From contig CAVTYQ010000007.1 in assembly GCA_963739005.1 (NCBI GenBank), positions 310,001 through 374,000 on the forward strand: a stretch of 64,000 nucleotides of DNA. The letters run 5' to 3'. The notes below the pieces were generated by a model that was given only the letters and a program-made list of their open reading frames with translations, did not search any database and had not been told where the DNA came from. This document shows positions 53,405 through 61,827 of the stretch, piece after piece. The translations under genes and the position numbers were made by a program. Origin of the DNA: DASWJZ01 sp963739005. GTDB lineage: Bacteria > Pseudomonadota > Alphaproteobacteria > Rhizobiales > Afifellaceae. Numbering within the stretch: the first letter of the stretch is position 1; every line of letters begins with the position of its first letter.

Positions 53405-53983
53405 TTGCAGGAACAGACCAGGCCCGTGCGCCCGCCGCTCAACGGTGTCGACACGCCCATGCTTCTCAACACGATCAATTTCGTCGCCGGTCAGCCGGAG
53501 CTCGCAAAGTTCCAGTTCCGCGCGACCAACGAGTGGATGAAGGGAACCCACAGCCGCAGCTCGATGCTCGGCTATTACGGCGCTGGCGGCGAGCAGGCGC
53601 ACGTCAAAGCCCACCTCGCGGACGGCGATCATCCGGCGGTTCTCGTCGGCGCCGACAACGGCCCGACGCCCGTCGAATGGCTGCTTCATGCGCTCGCGAC
53701 CTGCATGACCGCCGGCATCGCGAATATCGCCGCCGCGCGCGGCATCAAGCTGACCAAGGTGAAGTCCTACGTCAGCGGCGACATCGATCTCCGCGCCATC
53801 CTCGGCATCTCCGATGAGGTGCGCAACGGATACGAGTCGATTTCGATCGACTTCGAGGTCGAGGGCGACGCGCCGCCGGAAAAACTCAGGCAGCTCGTCG
53901 ACCAGGCCCGCGAGCGGTCGGCGGTGTTCGACGTGCTGACGAACGGGGTGCCCGTCTCCGTCGGCATGAAGACCGTCCAGTAG
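53405..53983 (+). CDS. OsmC-family peroxiredoxin-like protein
   Basis: 192 residues from TTG 53405, chosen because GGAGAACG lies just upstream and the family-like part begins soon after; ATG 53459 is a shorter alternative, and the open frame continues upstream without similarity. The C-terminal OsmC fold includes GPTPVEWLLHALATCMTAGI, where the Cys is a redox residue, and FDVLTNGVPVSVGMK at the end. Members reduce organic hydroperoxides; the role is inferred from family. It is followed by a hairpin. Confidence 0.85.
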   Translation: MQEQTRPVRPPLNGVDTPMLLNTINFVAGQPELAKFQFRATNEWMKGTHSRSSMLGYYGAGGEQAHVKAHLADGDHPAVLVGADNGPTPVEWLLHALATCMTAGIANIAAARGIKLTKVKSYVSGDIDLRAILGISDEVRNGYESISIDFEVEGDAPPEKLRQLVDQARERSAVFDVLTNGVPVSVGMKTVQ

Positions 53984-53993
53984 GGTCATCGAA

Positions 53994-54019
53994 GGCGGTC
54001 CGGCAACAGCCGGGCCGCC
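53994..54019. terminator. Hairpin after the OsmC gene
   Basis: GGCGGTCCGGC-AACA-GCCGGGCCGCC pairs over 11 positions with one G-U wobble, 11 bases after the stop codon and 25 bases before the next start. Confidence 0.65.
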
Positions 54020-54043
54020 CGCCTCCCATCCACAGAGACCGAC

Positions 54044-55282
54044 ATGCGATCGACCGACGTTGCCATTCTCGGCGCCGGCCAAAGCGGCCTCGCCATGAGC
54101 CACGTGCTTACTCGGCGCGGCTTCGATCACGTCGTCTTCGAGCGGCGCGCGGTCGCCGGCCGGTGGCGGAGCAGGACGTGGGAGTCGCTGCGTCTCCTGA
54201 CGCCGAACTGGCTGAACACCCTCCCCGGTCTTCCCTATAACGGGCCGGAGCCGGACGGCTTCATGACGCGCGACGACTTCGTCCGGCGGCTTCGGGCCTA
54301 CGCGGCGGGTTTTAGCGCACCGATCGTCCCGAATACCTCTGTCACGACCGTCGAGCAGACAGGCAACGGCTTCATCGTCTGCACCGATCGCGGCGCGTGG
54401 CGCGCGCGCGCCGTCGTCGTCGCGACCGGGCAGTGCGACAAGCCCGCCATTCCCGACCTGGCGACGTCGATCGATCCTTCGGTCGTATCCATCCATTCCT
54501 CCGACTACCGCGCGCCGGCAGGGCTTGCCCCCGGCGCGGTTTTGGTCGTCGGCGGCTCCGCCTCGGGCGTGCAGATCGCCGACGAGCTTCGCCGTGCCGG
54601 CCGCGAGGTGACCCTCTCGGTCGGCCGCCACACGCGCCTGCCGCGCACCTGGCGCGACCGCGATATCTTCTGGTGGTTCGACTGCATGGGCGTGCTCGCC
54701 GAACGGACCCGCGACCTCGCCGATTCGGCGGCGGCGATGCGGCAGCCGTCGCTGCAGCTTGCCGGCCGGCCGGATCGCGCGAACGTCGACCTCGCGACGC
54801 TTCAGGCGATCGGCGTGCGCACGATCGGGCGCGTCGTCGCGGCCGAAGGCGACCGGCTTTCGCTGGCTTCCGACCTCGCCGAGAGCGTCCGGGCCGCGGA
54901 GACGAAGCAGCGGAGGCTGCTTGCCGCGATCGACGCCTACGCCGACGCCGTTCCGAACCTGCGATCGCCGCAAGTCGCCCGCGTAAGCGTCGACGACGAG
55001 GTTCCCGAACGGCTTTCGCTCGGCGCTGAAAAGATCGGCACGATCGTCTGGGCGACCGGCTATCGCCGCGCGCTTTCCTGGCTGCCCAAATGCGCGCTCA
55101 CCGCGGACGGAGAGGTTGCGCATCGCGACGGAATATCTCCGATCCCCGGCCTCTACGCGCTCGGCTTCAAGCTGCTGCGCAAGCGCGACTCCAGCTTCAT
55201 CGGCGGCATCGGAACCGATGCGATCGCGCTCGGCCGCCACGTCGCCGACCACTTGAATCTGGGCAGCCGGCGCTGCGCCTGA
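54044..55282 (+). CDS. Flavin-containing monooxygenase-like oxidoreductase
   Basis: 412 residues. The FAD motif GAGQSGL is at residues 9-15. The FMO-like region follows: FERRAVAGRWRSRTWESLRL, then LPGLPYNGPEPDGF. The second dinucleotide motif is VVGGSASGVQIADEL for NADPH, and the linker is ATGQCDKPAIPD. A substrate could be an amine, sulfide or ketone (FMO/BVMO superfamily). It lies 10 bases before another flavoprotein on the same strand; the two may act together. Confidence 0.86.
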   Translation: MRSTDVAILGAGQSGLAMSHVLTRRGFDHVVFERRAVAGRWRSRTWESLRLLTPNWLNTLPGLPYNGPEPDGFMTRDDFVRRLRAYAAGFSAPIVPNTSVTTVEQTGNGFIVCTDRGAWRARAVVVATGQCDKPAIPDLATSIDPSVVSIHSSDYRAPAGLAPGAVLVVGGSASGVQIADELRRAGREVTLSVGRHTRLPRTWRDRDIFWWFDCMGVLAERTRDLADSAAAMRQPSLQLAGRPDRANVDLATLQAIGVRTIGRVVAAEGDRLSLASDLAESVRAAETKQRRLLAAIDAYADAVPNLRSPQVARVSVDDEVPERLSLGAEKIGTIVWATGYRRALSWLPKCALTADGEVAHRDGISPIPGLYALGFKLLRKRDSSFIGGIGTDAIALGRHVADHLNLGSRRCA

Positions 55283-55292
55283 GGAGGTTCGC

Positions 55293-56510
55293 ATGTTCAG
55301 GAGAACACACTACGACGTCGTGATCGTGGGCGCCCGCTGCGCGGGCGCGGCAACGGCGATGCTGCTTGCCCGCGCCGGTGCGCGCGTGCTCGTGGTCGAC
55401 CGTCAGGCCTACGGCTCGGACACGCTCTCCACCCATGCCCTCATGCGGCCCGCGGTCGTGCAGCTCGCGCGTTGGGGACTCCTGGACGGATTGATCGGCG
55501 CGGGAACGCCGCTCGTCACCACGACGTCGTTCCACTACGGCGATGAGGTCGTGGCGATCCCGATCCGCCCGGCGCCGGGCATTCCCGGGCTAATCGCGCC
55601 GCGGCGCACGGTTCTCGACCGGGCGCTGGTCGATGCCGCCCGCGCGGCCGGCGCCGAGATCGTTCACGGCGTCGCCGTCACCCACCTCCTGCGCAGCGCC
55701 TCGGGTCGCGTGAGCGGCGCAGTCGCCGCCGGCGGCGGCGGCTCGGTCAGCATCAAGGCGGAAACAGTGATCGGCGCGGACGGGCTCGGCTCGATGGTGG
55801 CGCGAACCGTGCAGTCCGAGCCGCTGGTGCGCGGCACCGCCTCGATCGCGCATATCTACGCGCATGTGCCGGCGCCGAGCGATACTGGTTACCATTGGCA
55901 CTTCCGCGAAGGCATCAGCGGCAGCCTGATCCCGACGAACGACGGGCGTTCGTGCCTTGTCGCCTCCGTGCCCAGCGCGCGGTTCGACATGGAGCTGCGG
56001 CACGACATCGAAGCCGGCCGGCTATCGGTGCTCGCGGCTCTTTCCCCGGACCTTGCCGATCTGGCCCGGTCGGCGGCGTCCACTCCCGTTCGCACCTTTC
56101 GGGGCGCGCGCGGCCTTCTCAGGCAAGCGTTCGGACCGGGGTGGCTTCTCGTCGGCGACGCCGGGTTCTTCCGTGACCCGCTCACCGCGCATGGCATCTC
56201 GGACGCGCTCCGCGACGCGGAGGGCGCCGCGCGCGCCGCGATCGCCGGATCGGATTTTGAGGCGCGCCGCTATCAGGAAGAGCGCGACGCCTACGCGCTG
56301 CCGATCCTCGCCGCCACTGACTCCGTCTGCTCCTTCGATTGGACGCTCGAGGAGCTCGGCGACCGCCACCAACGCTTCAGCGACGCGATGAAGGCCGAGA
56401 TCGCCCTTCTTGGCGAGCGGGCTTCCGCAGAGGCAAAAAATGGCGTTGCTCGTTTCATCCCGAAGGCAAGGGAGCCGGCAAGCGTCGCACTCGAATTCGA
56501 GAGGGCCTGA
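55293..56510 (+). CDS. FAD-dependent oxidoreductase, geranylgeranyl reductase/halogenase-like
   Basis: 405 residues. The N-terminal FAD motif is VVIVGARCAGAATAMLLAR (GxRxAG variant), then DTLSTHALMRPAVVQLARWG. The second FAD motif is LLVGDAGFFRDPLTAHGISD with the GD and DP pair at about residues 282-300. The substrate is unknown. ATG 55293 follows GAGGAGG by 4 bases. Confidence 0.84.
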   Translation: MFRRTHYDVVIVGARCAGAATAMLLARAGARVLVVDRQAYGSDTLSTHALMRPAVVQLARWGLLDGLIGAGTPLVTTTSFHYGDEVVAIPIRPAPGIPGLIAPRRTVLDRALVDAARAAGAEIVHGVAVTHLLRSASGRVSGAVAAGGGGSVSIKAETVIGADGLGSMVARTVQSEPLVRGTASIAHIYAHVPAPSDTGYHWHFREGISGSLIPTNDGRSCLVASVPSARFDMELRHDIEAGRLSVLAALSPDLADLARSAASTPVRTFRGARGLLRQAFGPGWLLVGDAGFFRDPLTAHGISDALRDAEGAARAAIAGSDFEARRYQEERDAYALPILAATDSVCSFDWTLEELGDRHQRFSDAMKAEIALLGERASAEAKNGVARFIPKAREPASVALEFERA

Positions 56511-56519
56511 GGCCGGGCT

Positions 56520-57713
56520 TCAGTTCAGCTTCGCCCCGGCGTCGATCCAGGCGCCGAGCTCTTGCCGCTCGGCGTCGGTGATGCCGGTCAGGTTGCCGAG
56601 CGGCATGATCTTCGCAAGCACCGCCTGCTCTTTGATCTTCGACGCGTAGCGCTTGATCTCGTCCGGCGTGTCGAACATCACGCCCTTCGGCGCCTGCGGG
56701 AAATCCTTGTTCGTCGGCGTCGCCGAGTGGCACTGGATGCAGTGCTTCTCGACGATCGGGTGGATGTCGGCGAAGGTCGCGTTGCCGACGGTCGCGCCGC
56801 CGCCCGGGCGATAGCCGCTGATCAGGATCAGCACCAGGATCACTGCGGCGGCCGCCGGGATCGAAAGGATAGCTGCTCTCGTCACGACGCCGTGGTTGGT
56901 GATGTTGAAGAAGTGACGGATCAGCCCGCCGGCGACGACGATGCCGAGCGCGATCAGCGGGCTCCAAGGATGCCCGAAGAGGATCGGATAGTGGTTCGAG
57001 ATCATCATGAAGATGACCGGCAGCGTCAGGTAGTTGTTGTGGAGCGAGCGCTGCGCCGCCTGCTGGCCGAGCCGCGGATCGGGTTTCCGCCCGGCGATCA
57101 AGTCGGCGACCACGATCTTCTGGTTCGGGATGATGATGAAGAAGACGCTTGCCGCCATGATCGTGCCGATCAGCGCGCCGACATGCAGGAACGCGGCGCG
57201 GTCGGCGAAAACGCCGTGGTAGAAGAAGGTGAAGGCGGCGATCTCGACGAAGACCGCGATCGCGAGCGGCCCGGTCTTTGACCCAAGCGGAGAACGGCAA
57301 ATTCCGTCATAGACGACCCAGCCGGCGATGAGCGACAGGGCGGAAAGCAGCGACGCCCACAGCGGATCGAGCGGAACCTTGTCCTTGTCGATCAGGAACG
57401 CGTCGGCGCCGAAATAGTAGATCACGACGAGGAGCAGAAAGCCGGTGATCCAGGTGAAATAGGCCTCGTATTTGAACCAGTGCAGCTCGTCGGGCATGCG
57501 CTCCGGCGCGACCGCGTATTTCTCCGCGAGATAAAAGCCACCGCCGTGCACCATCCAGGTCTCGCCGGCGATGCCCGGCGCCTGGCCGTCACGCTTCTTC
57601 AGGCTCGCCTCCAGCCAGATGAAGAAAAACGAGCTGCCGATCCAGGCGATGCCCGCCATGACATGCGCCCAGCGCAACAGCGCATTCAGCCACTCGAGGA
57701 TGACGGCTGTCAT
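56520..57713 (-). CDS. puuD: Membrane urate hydroxylase with cytochrome c domain
   Basis: 397 residues. The N-terminal DUF989-like membrane part has about eight helices (MAGIAWIGSSFFFIWLEASL near the start, with conserved TWMVHGGGFYLAEKY). The C-terminal cytochrome c domain binds heme at CIQCHS (about residues 318-323), with a candidate Met axial ligand in AKIMPLGNLTG. PuuD oxidises urate to 5-hydroxyisourate at the membrane and passes electrons to the respiratory chain, without peroxide. It is the last gene of the cluster, separated from guaD by a palindrome. Confidence 0.93.
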   Translation of the reverse strand: MTAVILEWLNALLRWAHVMAGIAWIGSSFFFIWLEASLKKRDGQAPGIAGETWMVHGGGFYLAEKYAVAPERMPDELHWFKYEAYFTWITGFLLLVVIYYFGADAFLIDKDKVPLDPLWASLLSALSLIAGWVVYDGICRSPLGSKTGPLAIAVFVEIAAFTFFYHGVFADRAAFLHVGALIGTIMAASVFFIIIPNQKIVVADLIAGRKPDPRLGQQAAQRSLHNNYLTLPVIFMMISNHYPILFGHPWSPLIALGIVVAGGLIRHFFNITNHGVVTRAAILSIPAAAAVILVLILISGYRPGGGATVGNATFADIHPIVEKHCIQCHSATPTNKDFPQAPKGVMFDTPDEIKRYASKIKEQAVLAKIMPLGNLTGITDAERQELGAWIDAGAKLN

Positions 57714-57739
57714 GTGGTGAGCCGTGGCGATGAAGCGCT

Positions 57740-57764
57740 TAACCTCCCCCTTGAGGGGAGGTTA
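57740..57764. terminator. Palindrome between guaD and puuD
   Basis: TAACCTCCCC-CTTGA-GGGGAGGTTA is a perfect 10-bp stem with a 5-base loop, 27 bases upstream of the puuD start. CTCCCCCTTGAGGGGAGG hairpins are dispersed in many Hyphomicrobiales genomes. It may end or attenuate the transcript before puuD. Confidence 0.65.
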
Positions 57765-57829
57765 GGCGCGTCCAGGCCGCCCATGCCTGGCCACGCTCCG
57801 ATGCTCTTCAACCCCGCCCCCGGCGCATG

Positions 57830-58309
57830 TCAGTACGCGACCTTATCCGGCTTCGCCTGCCACTCGGCGAAGACGGCTTTTGCCTCGGGCAGAGCGAGGT
57901 GCTGCGTCGGGATCGAGCGCTCTTCGATCGCCTTCGGGATTTCGCGATAGAGGAACTCGTCGTCGAAGCCGATCGCGGCCGCTTCGTCGCGCGTGTTGGC
58001 GAAGAAGATGCGGCCGAGGCGCGCCCAGTAGATCGCCGCGAGGCACATCGGGCAGGGCTCGCAGCTCGCATAGATGTCGCAACCGTCGAGCGAGAACGAG
58101 CCGAGCTTGTCGCAGGCCGCGCGGATCGCCACGACCTCGGCATGCGCCGTCGGGTCGTTCGACGACGTGACCTTGTTCCAGCCCTCGGCGATCACCTTGC
58201 CGTCTCTGACGATGACGGCGCCGAACGGCCCCCCGGCCCCTTCCCGCATGCGCTCCGCCGAGAGCCGGACGGCGTGGCGCATGAATTCACGTTCCGCTTC
58301 ACTTCCCAT
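57830..58309 (-). CDS. guaD: Guanine deaminase, cytidine-deaminase-fold type
   Basis: 159 residues from ATG 58309, overlapping the xdhC stop by 11 bases. The zinc motifs are TAHAEVVAI (His-Ala-Glu) and ASCEPCPMCLAAIYWA (PCxxC). The sequence GGPFGAVIVRDGKVI at about residue 26 and a C-terminal tail ending AEWQAKPDKVAY fit GuaD rather than the tRNA deaminase TadA. It makes xanthine from guanine, feeding xanthine dehydrogenase beside it. Confidence 0.88.
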   Translation of the reverse strand: MGSEAEREFMRHAVRLSAERMREGAGGPFGAVIVRDGKVIAEGWNKVTSSNDPTAHAEVVAIRAACDKLGSFSLDGCDIYASCEPCPMCLAAIYWARLGRIFFANTRDEAAAIGFDDEFLYREIPKAIEERSIPTQHLALPEAKAVFAEWQAKPDKVAY

Positions 58310-59279
58310 GAACGACCGGCCCCCGCGTATCCGCAAAGCTTCGCTCGCGCCGGATCAGGAGATCGGCGGCGACCGCGGCGGCGATCGCCGCGGGCTCCTT
58401 GCTCTCGATCCCGAGAATGCCGATCGGGCAGACGAGGCGCTTCAGCTCGTCCGCCGGGATGCCGGCCTCGCCGAGCCGCTTCACGAAGCGGGCGCGTTTG
58501 GTCGCCGAACCGATCAGGCCGAGATAGGCGAAGTCGCCGCGGCGCAGGATCGCCTCGCAGATCGCTTCGTCGAGCGGATGGCTGTGCGTCATGACCAAGA
58601 AGATCGTGCCGGGCGGAGCCTCGTCGGCGGCGAGTTCCGGCATTGCGAGCGCGAGCTGCCGCACGCCTTCAAGCGGCGGCTCGGAGAACTGCCCGGCGCG
58701 GCCGTCGACCCAAGTCATGGCGAAGCCGAGCGGCGCCAGGGCCGGCGCGACCATGCGGCCGACATGCCCCGCGCCGAAAAGCCACAGCGCCTGTCGCGGT
58801 GGATTGATGCGCTCGCGGACCGAAAGGCGTTCGCCTTCGATCGCCACGGCGTAGCCCGCGTCGTCCTCGCCCGCCTCCCAGTCGCGGCGGAAGTTGCCGC
58901 CGGCGTCGATCGAAAGCGTGCGAACGACAGCCGGCGGCTCGTCGGCGGCGCGGATCAACTTTCTGAGCCACGCGAGATCAGCCGGCGCGAACGGCTCGAA
59001 GGCGATCGTCACCGACCCGCCGCAGCACTGGTTGAGCTGTGGCCCGAGGCTCAAGCGCACGAACGCTGCGCCGCCCGCGGAGAGAAGCTCGCGCGCCTTC
59101 TGGATCGCGGTCCGCTCCATCTCGCCGCCGCCGATCGTGCCGACGGTAGCGGTCTCGGTGACCAGCATCTGCGCGCCCGCCTCGCGCGGCGCCGAGCCCT
59201 TCAGCTCCGCGAGATGCACGAGCATCGCCGCCTCGCCGCGCGCGAGAATCTCCTCGAGCGGCTTCAGCCAGGCCCTCAT
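58299..59279 (-). CDS. xdhC: Xanthine dehydrogenase accessory protein
   Basis: 326 residues from ATG 59279 (MRAWLKPLEEILARGEAAML). The N-terminal CoxI-type domain holds AELKGSAPREAGAQMLV and GPQLNQCCGGSVTIAFE. The C-terminal Rossmann domain holds LWLFGAGHVGRMVAPALA. XdhC binds the molybdenum cofactor, promotes its sulfuration and inserts it into XdhB. The adjacent repeat separates it from xdhB by 157 bases, unusual within this cluster. Confidence 0.92.
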   Translation of the reverse strand: MRAWLKPLEEILARGEAAMLVHLAELKGSAPREAGAQMLVTETATVGTIGGGEMERTAIQKARELLSAGGAAFVRLSLGPQLNQCCGGSVTIAFEPFAPADLAWLRKLIRAADEPPAVVRTLSIDAGGNFRRDWEAGEDDAGYAVAIEGERLSVRERINPPRQALWLFGAGHVGRMVAPALAPLGFAMTWVDGRAGQFSEPPLEGVRQLALAMPELAADEAPPGTIFLVMTHSHPLDEAICEAILRRGDFAYLGLIGSATKRARFVKRLGEAGIPADELKRLVCPIGILGIESKEPAAIAAAVAADLLIRRERSFADTRGPVVHGK

Positions 59280-59293
59280 GGTGCAAAACACCT

Positions 59294-59405
59294 CCTCATG
59301 CTGAGGTGCTCCATTCCGCCCCTTCGAGGCTCGCGGAGCCTGTCCTCGGGCCGACCGAAGGCCGGACCCGTGGGTTCGCACCTCAGGATGAGGGCGGAAT
59401 GGAGC
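59294..59405. repeat. Palindromic intergenic element between xdhB and xdhC
   Basis: CCTCATGCTGAGGTGC (59294-59309) pairs with GCACCTCAGGATGAGG (59378-59393) at 15 of 16 positions. GCTCCATTCCGCC (59308-59320) pairs perfectly with GGCGGAATGGAGC (59393-59405). The two pairings share their inner edges and could be alternatives. The CCTCATCCTGAGGTGC motif is a dispersed element in Hyphomicrobiales. It fills the gap inside the purine operon. Confidence 0.8.
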
Positions 59406-59436
59406 CCCGAAGCACGCACAGGCGTCGCCGCGCTGC

Positions 59437-61827
59437 TCATGCCGCACCCCTCTTCCGCACATCCTCCACCGCGAAGAGGATGCGCTCTGGCGTCGCCGGC
59501 GTGTCGAGATGCGGGAAGGCGCGATAGTCGCCTGCCGCGGCGACCGCGTCGACGATGGCGGAGAACGTTGAGAGCGCCAGCATCAGCGGCGGCTCGCCGA
59601 CGGCCTTCGAGCGGTAGATCGTGGGCGAGCGGTTGACGCCCTTGTCCCAGATCGCGACACGGAGATCGTCGGGGCGGTCGTTCGCTGTCGGGATCTTGTA
59701 GGTGGAAGGCGCGTGCGTCATCAACCGCCCCTTCTCGTTCCACCAGAGCTCTTCCGTCGTCAACCAGCCGACCCCCTGGATGAAGCCGCCTTCGATCTGG
59801 CCGAGATCGACGGCCGGGTTGAGCGACTTCCCCACGTCGTGGAGAATGTCGGCGCGAAGCAGCCGGTTCTCGCCGGTCAGCGTGTCGATCGCGACCTCGC
59901 TCACCGCCGCACCATAGGCGAAATAGAAGAACGGCAGGCCGCGCGCCTTGTCGCGGTCGTAGTAGATATCGGGCGTTGCATAGAACCCCGTCGAGGAGAG
60001 CGAGATGCGGTTGAGATAGGCCTCCTGCACGAGGTCGGGAAAGCTCATCTCGTCGTTGCCGACGCGGACGCGGTTGGGCAGGAAGACCACCTGCTCCTCC
60101 GGCACGCTGTATTTCTTCATCGCGAACGCGATGAGCCGCTTCTTGATCGTCTCCGCCGCCGCCTTCGCCGCCATGCCGTTGATGTCGGAGCCGGACGACG
60201 CCGCGGTCGGCGAGGTGTTCGGCACCTTCGCCGTCGTCGTCGCGGTGATTTTTACGTGCTCAAGGTCGATCTGGAACTCCTCCGCCACAACCTGCGCCAC
60301 CTTGACGAAGAGCCCCTGCCCCATCTCGGTGCCGCCGTGGTTCAGGTGCACCGAGCCGTCCTTGTAGACGTGCACCAGCGCGCCGGCCTGGTTCAGGTGC
60401 GTCGCGGTGAACGAGATGCCGAATTTCACCGGCGTCAGCGAAATCCCCTTCTTGATGACGGGGCTTGTCGCGTTGAATTGACGGATCGCTTCGCGGCGGG
60501 CGCGGTAGTCCGACGTGCGCTCAAGCTCGTCGACGATCTCGGCGATGACGCAGTCCGTCACTTCCATGTGGTAGGGCGTGAGGCCGCCGCCCTCCGCCGC
60601 ATAGAAATTCGCGCGGCGGACGTCGAGCGGGTCGCGCCCGAGCGTAAACGCGATCGCGTCGATCACACGCTCGATCCCGACCATCCCCTGCGGCCCGCCG
60701 AAGCCGCGGAAGGCGGTGTTCGACACCGTGTGCGTCTTCATGCGGCGCGAATGGATCAGCGCGTTGTGGAGATCGTAGGCGTTGTCGGCGTGGAACATCG
60801 CCCGATCGCTGATGGAGGCGGAGAGATCGGCCGAGTAACCGCAGCGCGACGCCTGCTCGAAATGCACGCCGCGGATCACGCCCGCGTCGTCGAAGCCAAC
60901 CTCGTAGTCGATGCGGAAGTCGTGCCGCTTGCCGGTCAGCTCCATGTCGTCGTCGCGGTCGAGGCGGAGCTTCGCCGGCCGCCCGGTCCTGGCCGCGGCG
61001 AGCGCCGCGATCGCGGCGATCAGCGAAGGCTGGCTCTCCTTGCCGCCGAAGCCGCCGCCCATGCGCCTGACCTCGACCGTCACGGCGTTGTCGGGCACGC
61101 CGAGGACCTTGGCGACGGTGTGCTGCACCTCGGTCGGATGCTGGGTGGAGGAATGGACGAGCATGTCCACGCCCTCGCCCGGGATCGCGTAGGCGATCTG
61201 ACCCTCGAGGTAGAAATGATCCTGCCCGCCGACATGGACGGTGCCGTTGATGCGGCGCGGAGAAGCGGCGAGCGCCGCATCGACGTCGCCGAGCCGCATC
61301 GTGTGCGCCGGCACGGTCGGAAGCTCGGCGTTCGCGGCGAGCGCGTCGTCGACCGAGATATTTGCCGGCAGATCCTCGTATTCGATCTTCGCCAGCGCTG
61401 CGGCGGCGCGCGCCGCATCGATCAACTCCGCCGCGACGGCGAAGAGCGACTGGCCGACGTACTGCACCTCGCCGACCGCGAAGACCGGATCGTCGTGCAT
61501 GATCGGGCTGGCGTCGTTCTCGCCGGGAATATCCGCCGCCGCCAGCACGCAAGCGACGCCGGCTGCGGTGCGCACGGCGGAGAGATCGACGGAGACCAGC
61601 CGCGCGTGCGGGCGCGCGCTCATCGCGACATAAAGATGCAGCGTCCCGGGAAGCTCCGGCATGTCGTCGATGTAGACCGCGCGCCCGGAGACGTGCCGCG
61701 CCGCGCTGTCGTGTGTGACGGCGCTCGCGACGCCGCCGCTGATCCTGTCATCGTGGCCCGGCTTGTGATGCGGCACCGACGTGACGGTGCCGGCGGGGCC
61801 GCGATCCTGGATGAAGGTCTCGTTCAT
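59437..61827 (-). CDS. xdhB: Xanthine dehydrogenase, molybdopterin-binding subunit
   Basis: 796 residues. It hydroxylates hypoxanthine and xanthine to urate. The a/b hammerhead domain is followed by Moco-binding stretches VRRMGGGFGGKESQPSLIAA, FRGFGGPQGMVGIERVIDA (substrate Arg region) and HLNHGGTEMGQGLFVKVAQV. The catalytic Glu lies in SKAVGEPPLMLA near the C-terminus. It overlaps xdhA by 4 bases (ATGA). Confidence 0.96.
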   Translation of the reverse strand: MNETFIQDRGPAGTVTSVPHHKPGHDDRISGGVASAVTHDSAARHVSGRAVYIDDMPELPGTLHLYVAMSARPHARLVSVDLSAVRTAAGVACVLAAADIPGENDASPIMHDDPVFAVGEVQYVGQSLFAVAAELIDAARAAAALAKIEYEDLPANISVDDALAANAELPTVPAHTMRLGDVDAALAASPRRINGTVHVGGQDHFYLEGQIAYAIPGEGVDMLVHSSTQHPTEVQHTVAKVLGVPDNAVTVEVRRMGGGFGGKESQPSLIAAIAALAAARTGRPAKLRLDRDDDMELTGKRHDFRIDYEVGFDDAGVIRGVHFEQASRCGYSADLSASISDRAMFHADNAYDLHNALIHSRRMKTHTVSNTAFRGFGGPQGMVGIERVIDAIAFTLGRDPLDVRRANFYAAEGGGLTPYHMEVTDCVIAEIVDELERTSDYRARREAIRQFNATSPVIKKGISLTPVKFGISFTATHLNQAGALVHVYKDGSVHLNHGGTEMGQGLFVKVAQVVAEEFQIDLEHVKITATTTAKVPNTSPTAASSGSDINGMAAKAAAETIKKRLIAFAMKKYSVPEEQVVFLPNRVRVGNDEMSFPDLVQEAYLNRISLSSTGFYATPDIYYDRDKARGLPFFYFAYGAAVSEVAIDTLTGENRLLRADILHDVGKSLNPAVDLGQIEGGFIQGVGWLTTEELWWNEKGRLMTHAPSTYKIPTANDRPDDLRVAIWDKGVNRSPTIYRSKAVGEPPLMLALSTFSAIVDAVAAAGDYRAFPHLDTPATPERILFAVEDVRKRGAA

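Noticed and set aside
57830..58309. tRNA adenosine deaminase TadA
   Set aside because: Zinc motifs are shared, but the overlap with xdhC in a purine cluster and the C-terminal tail favour guanine deaminase.
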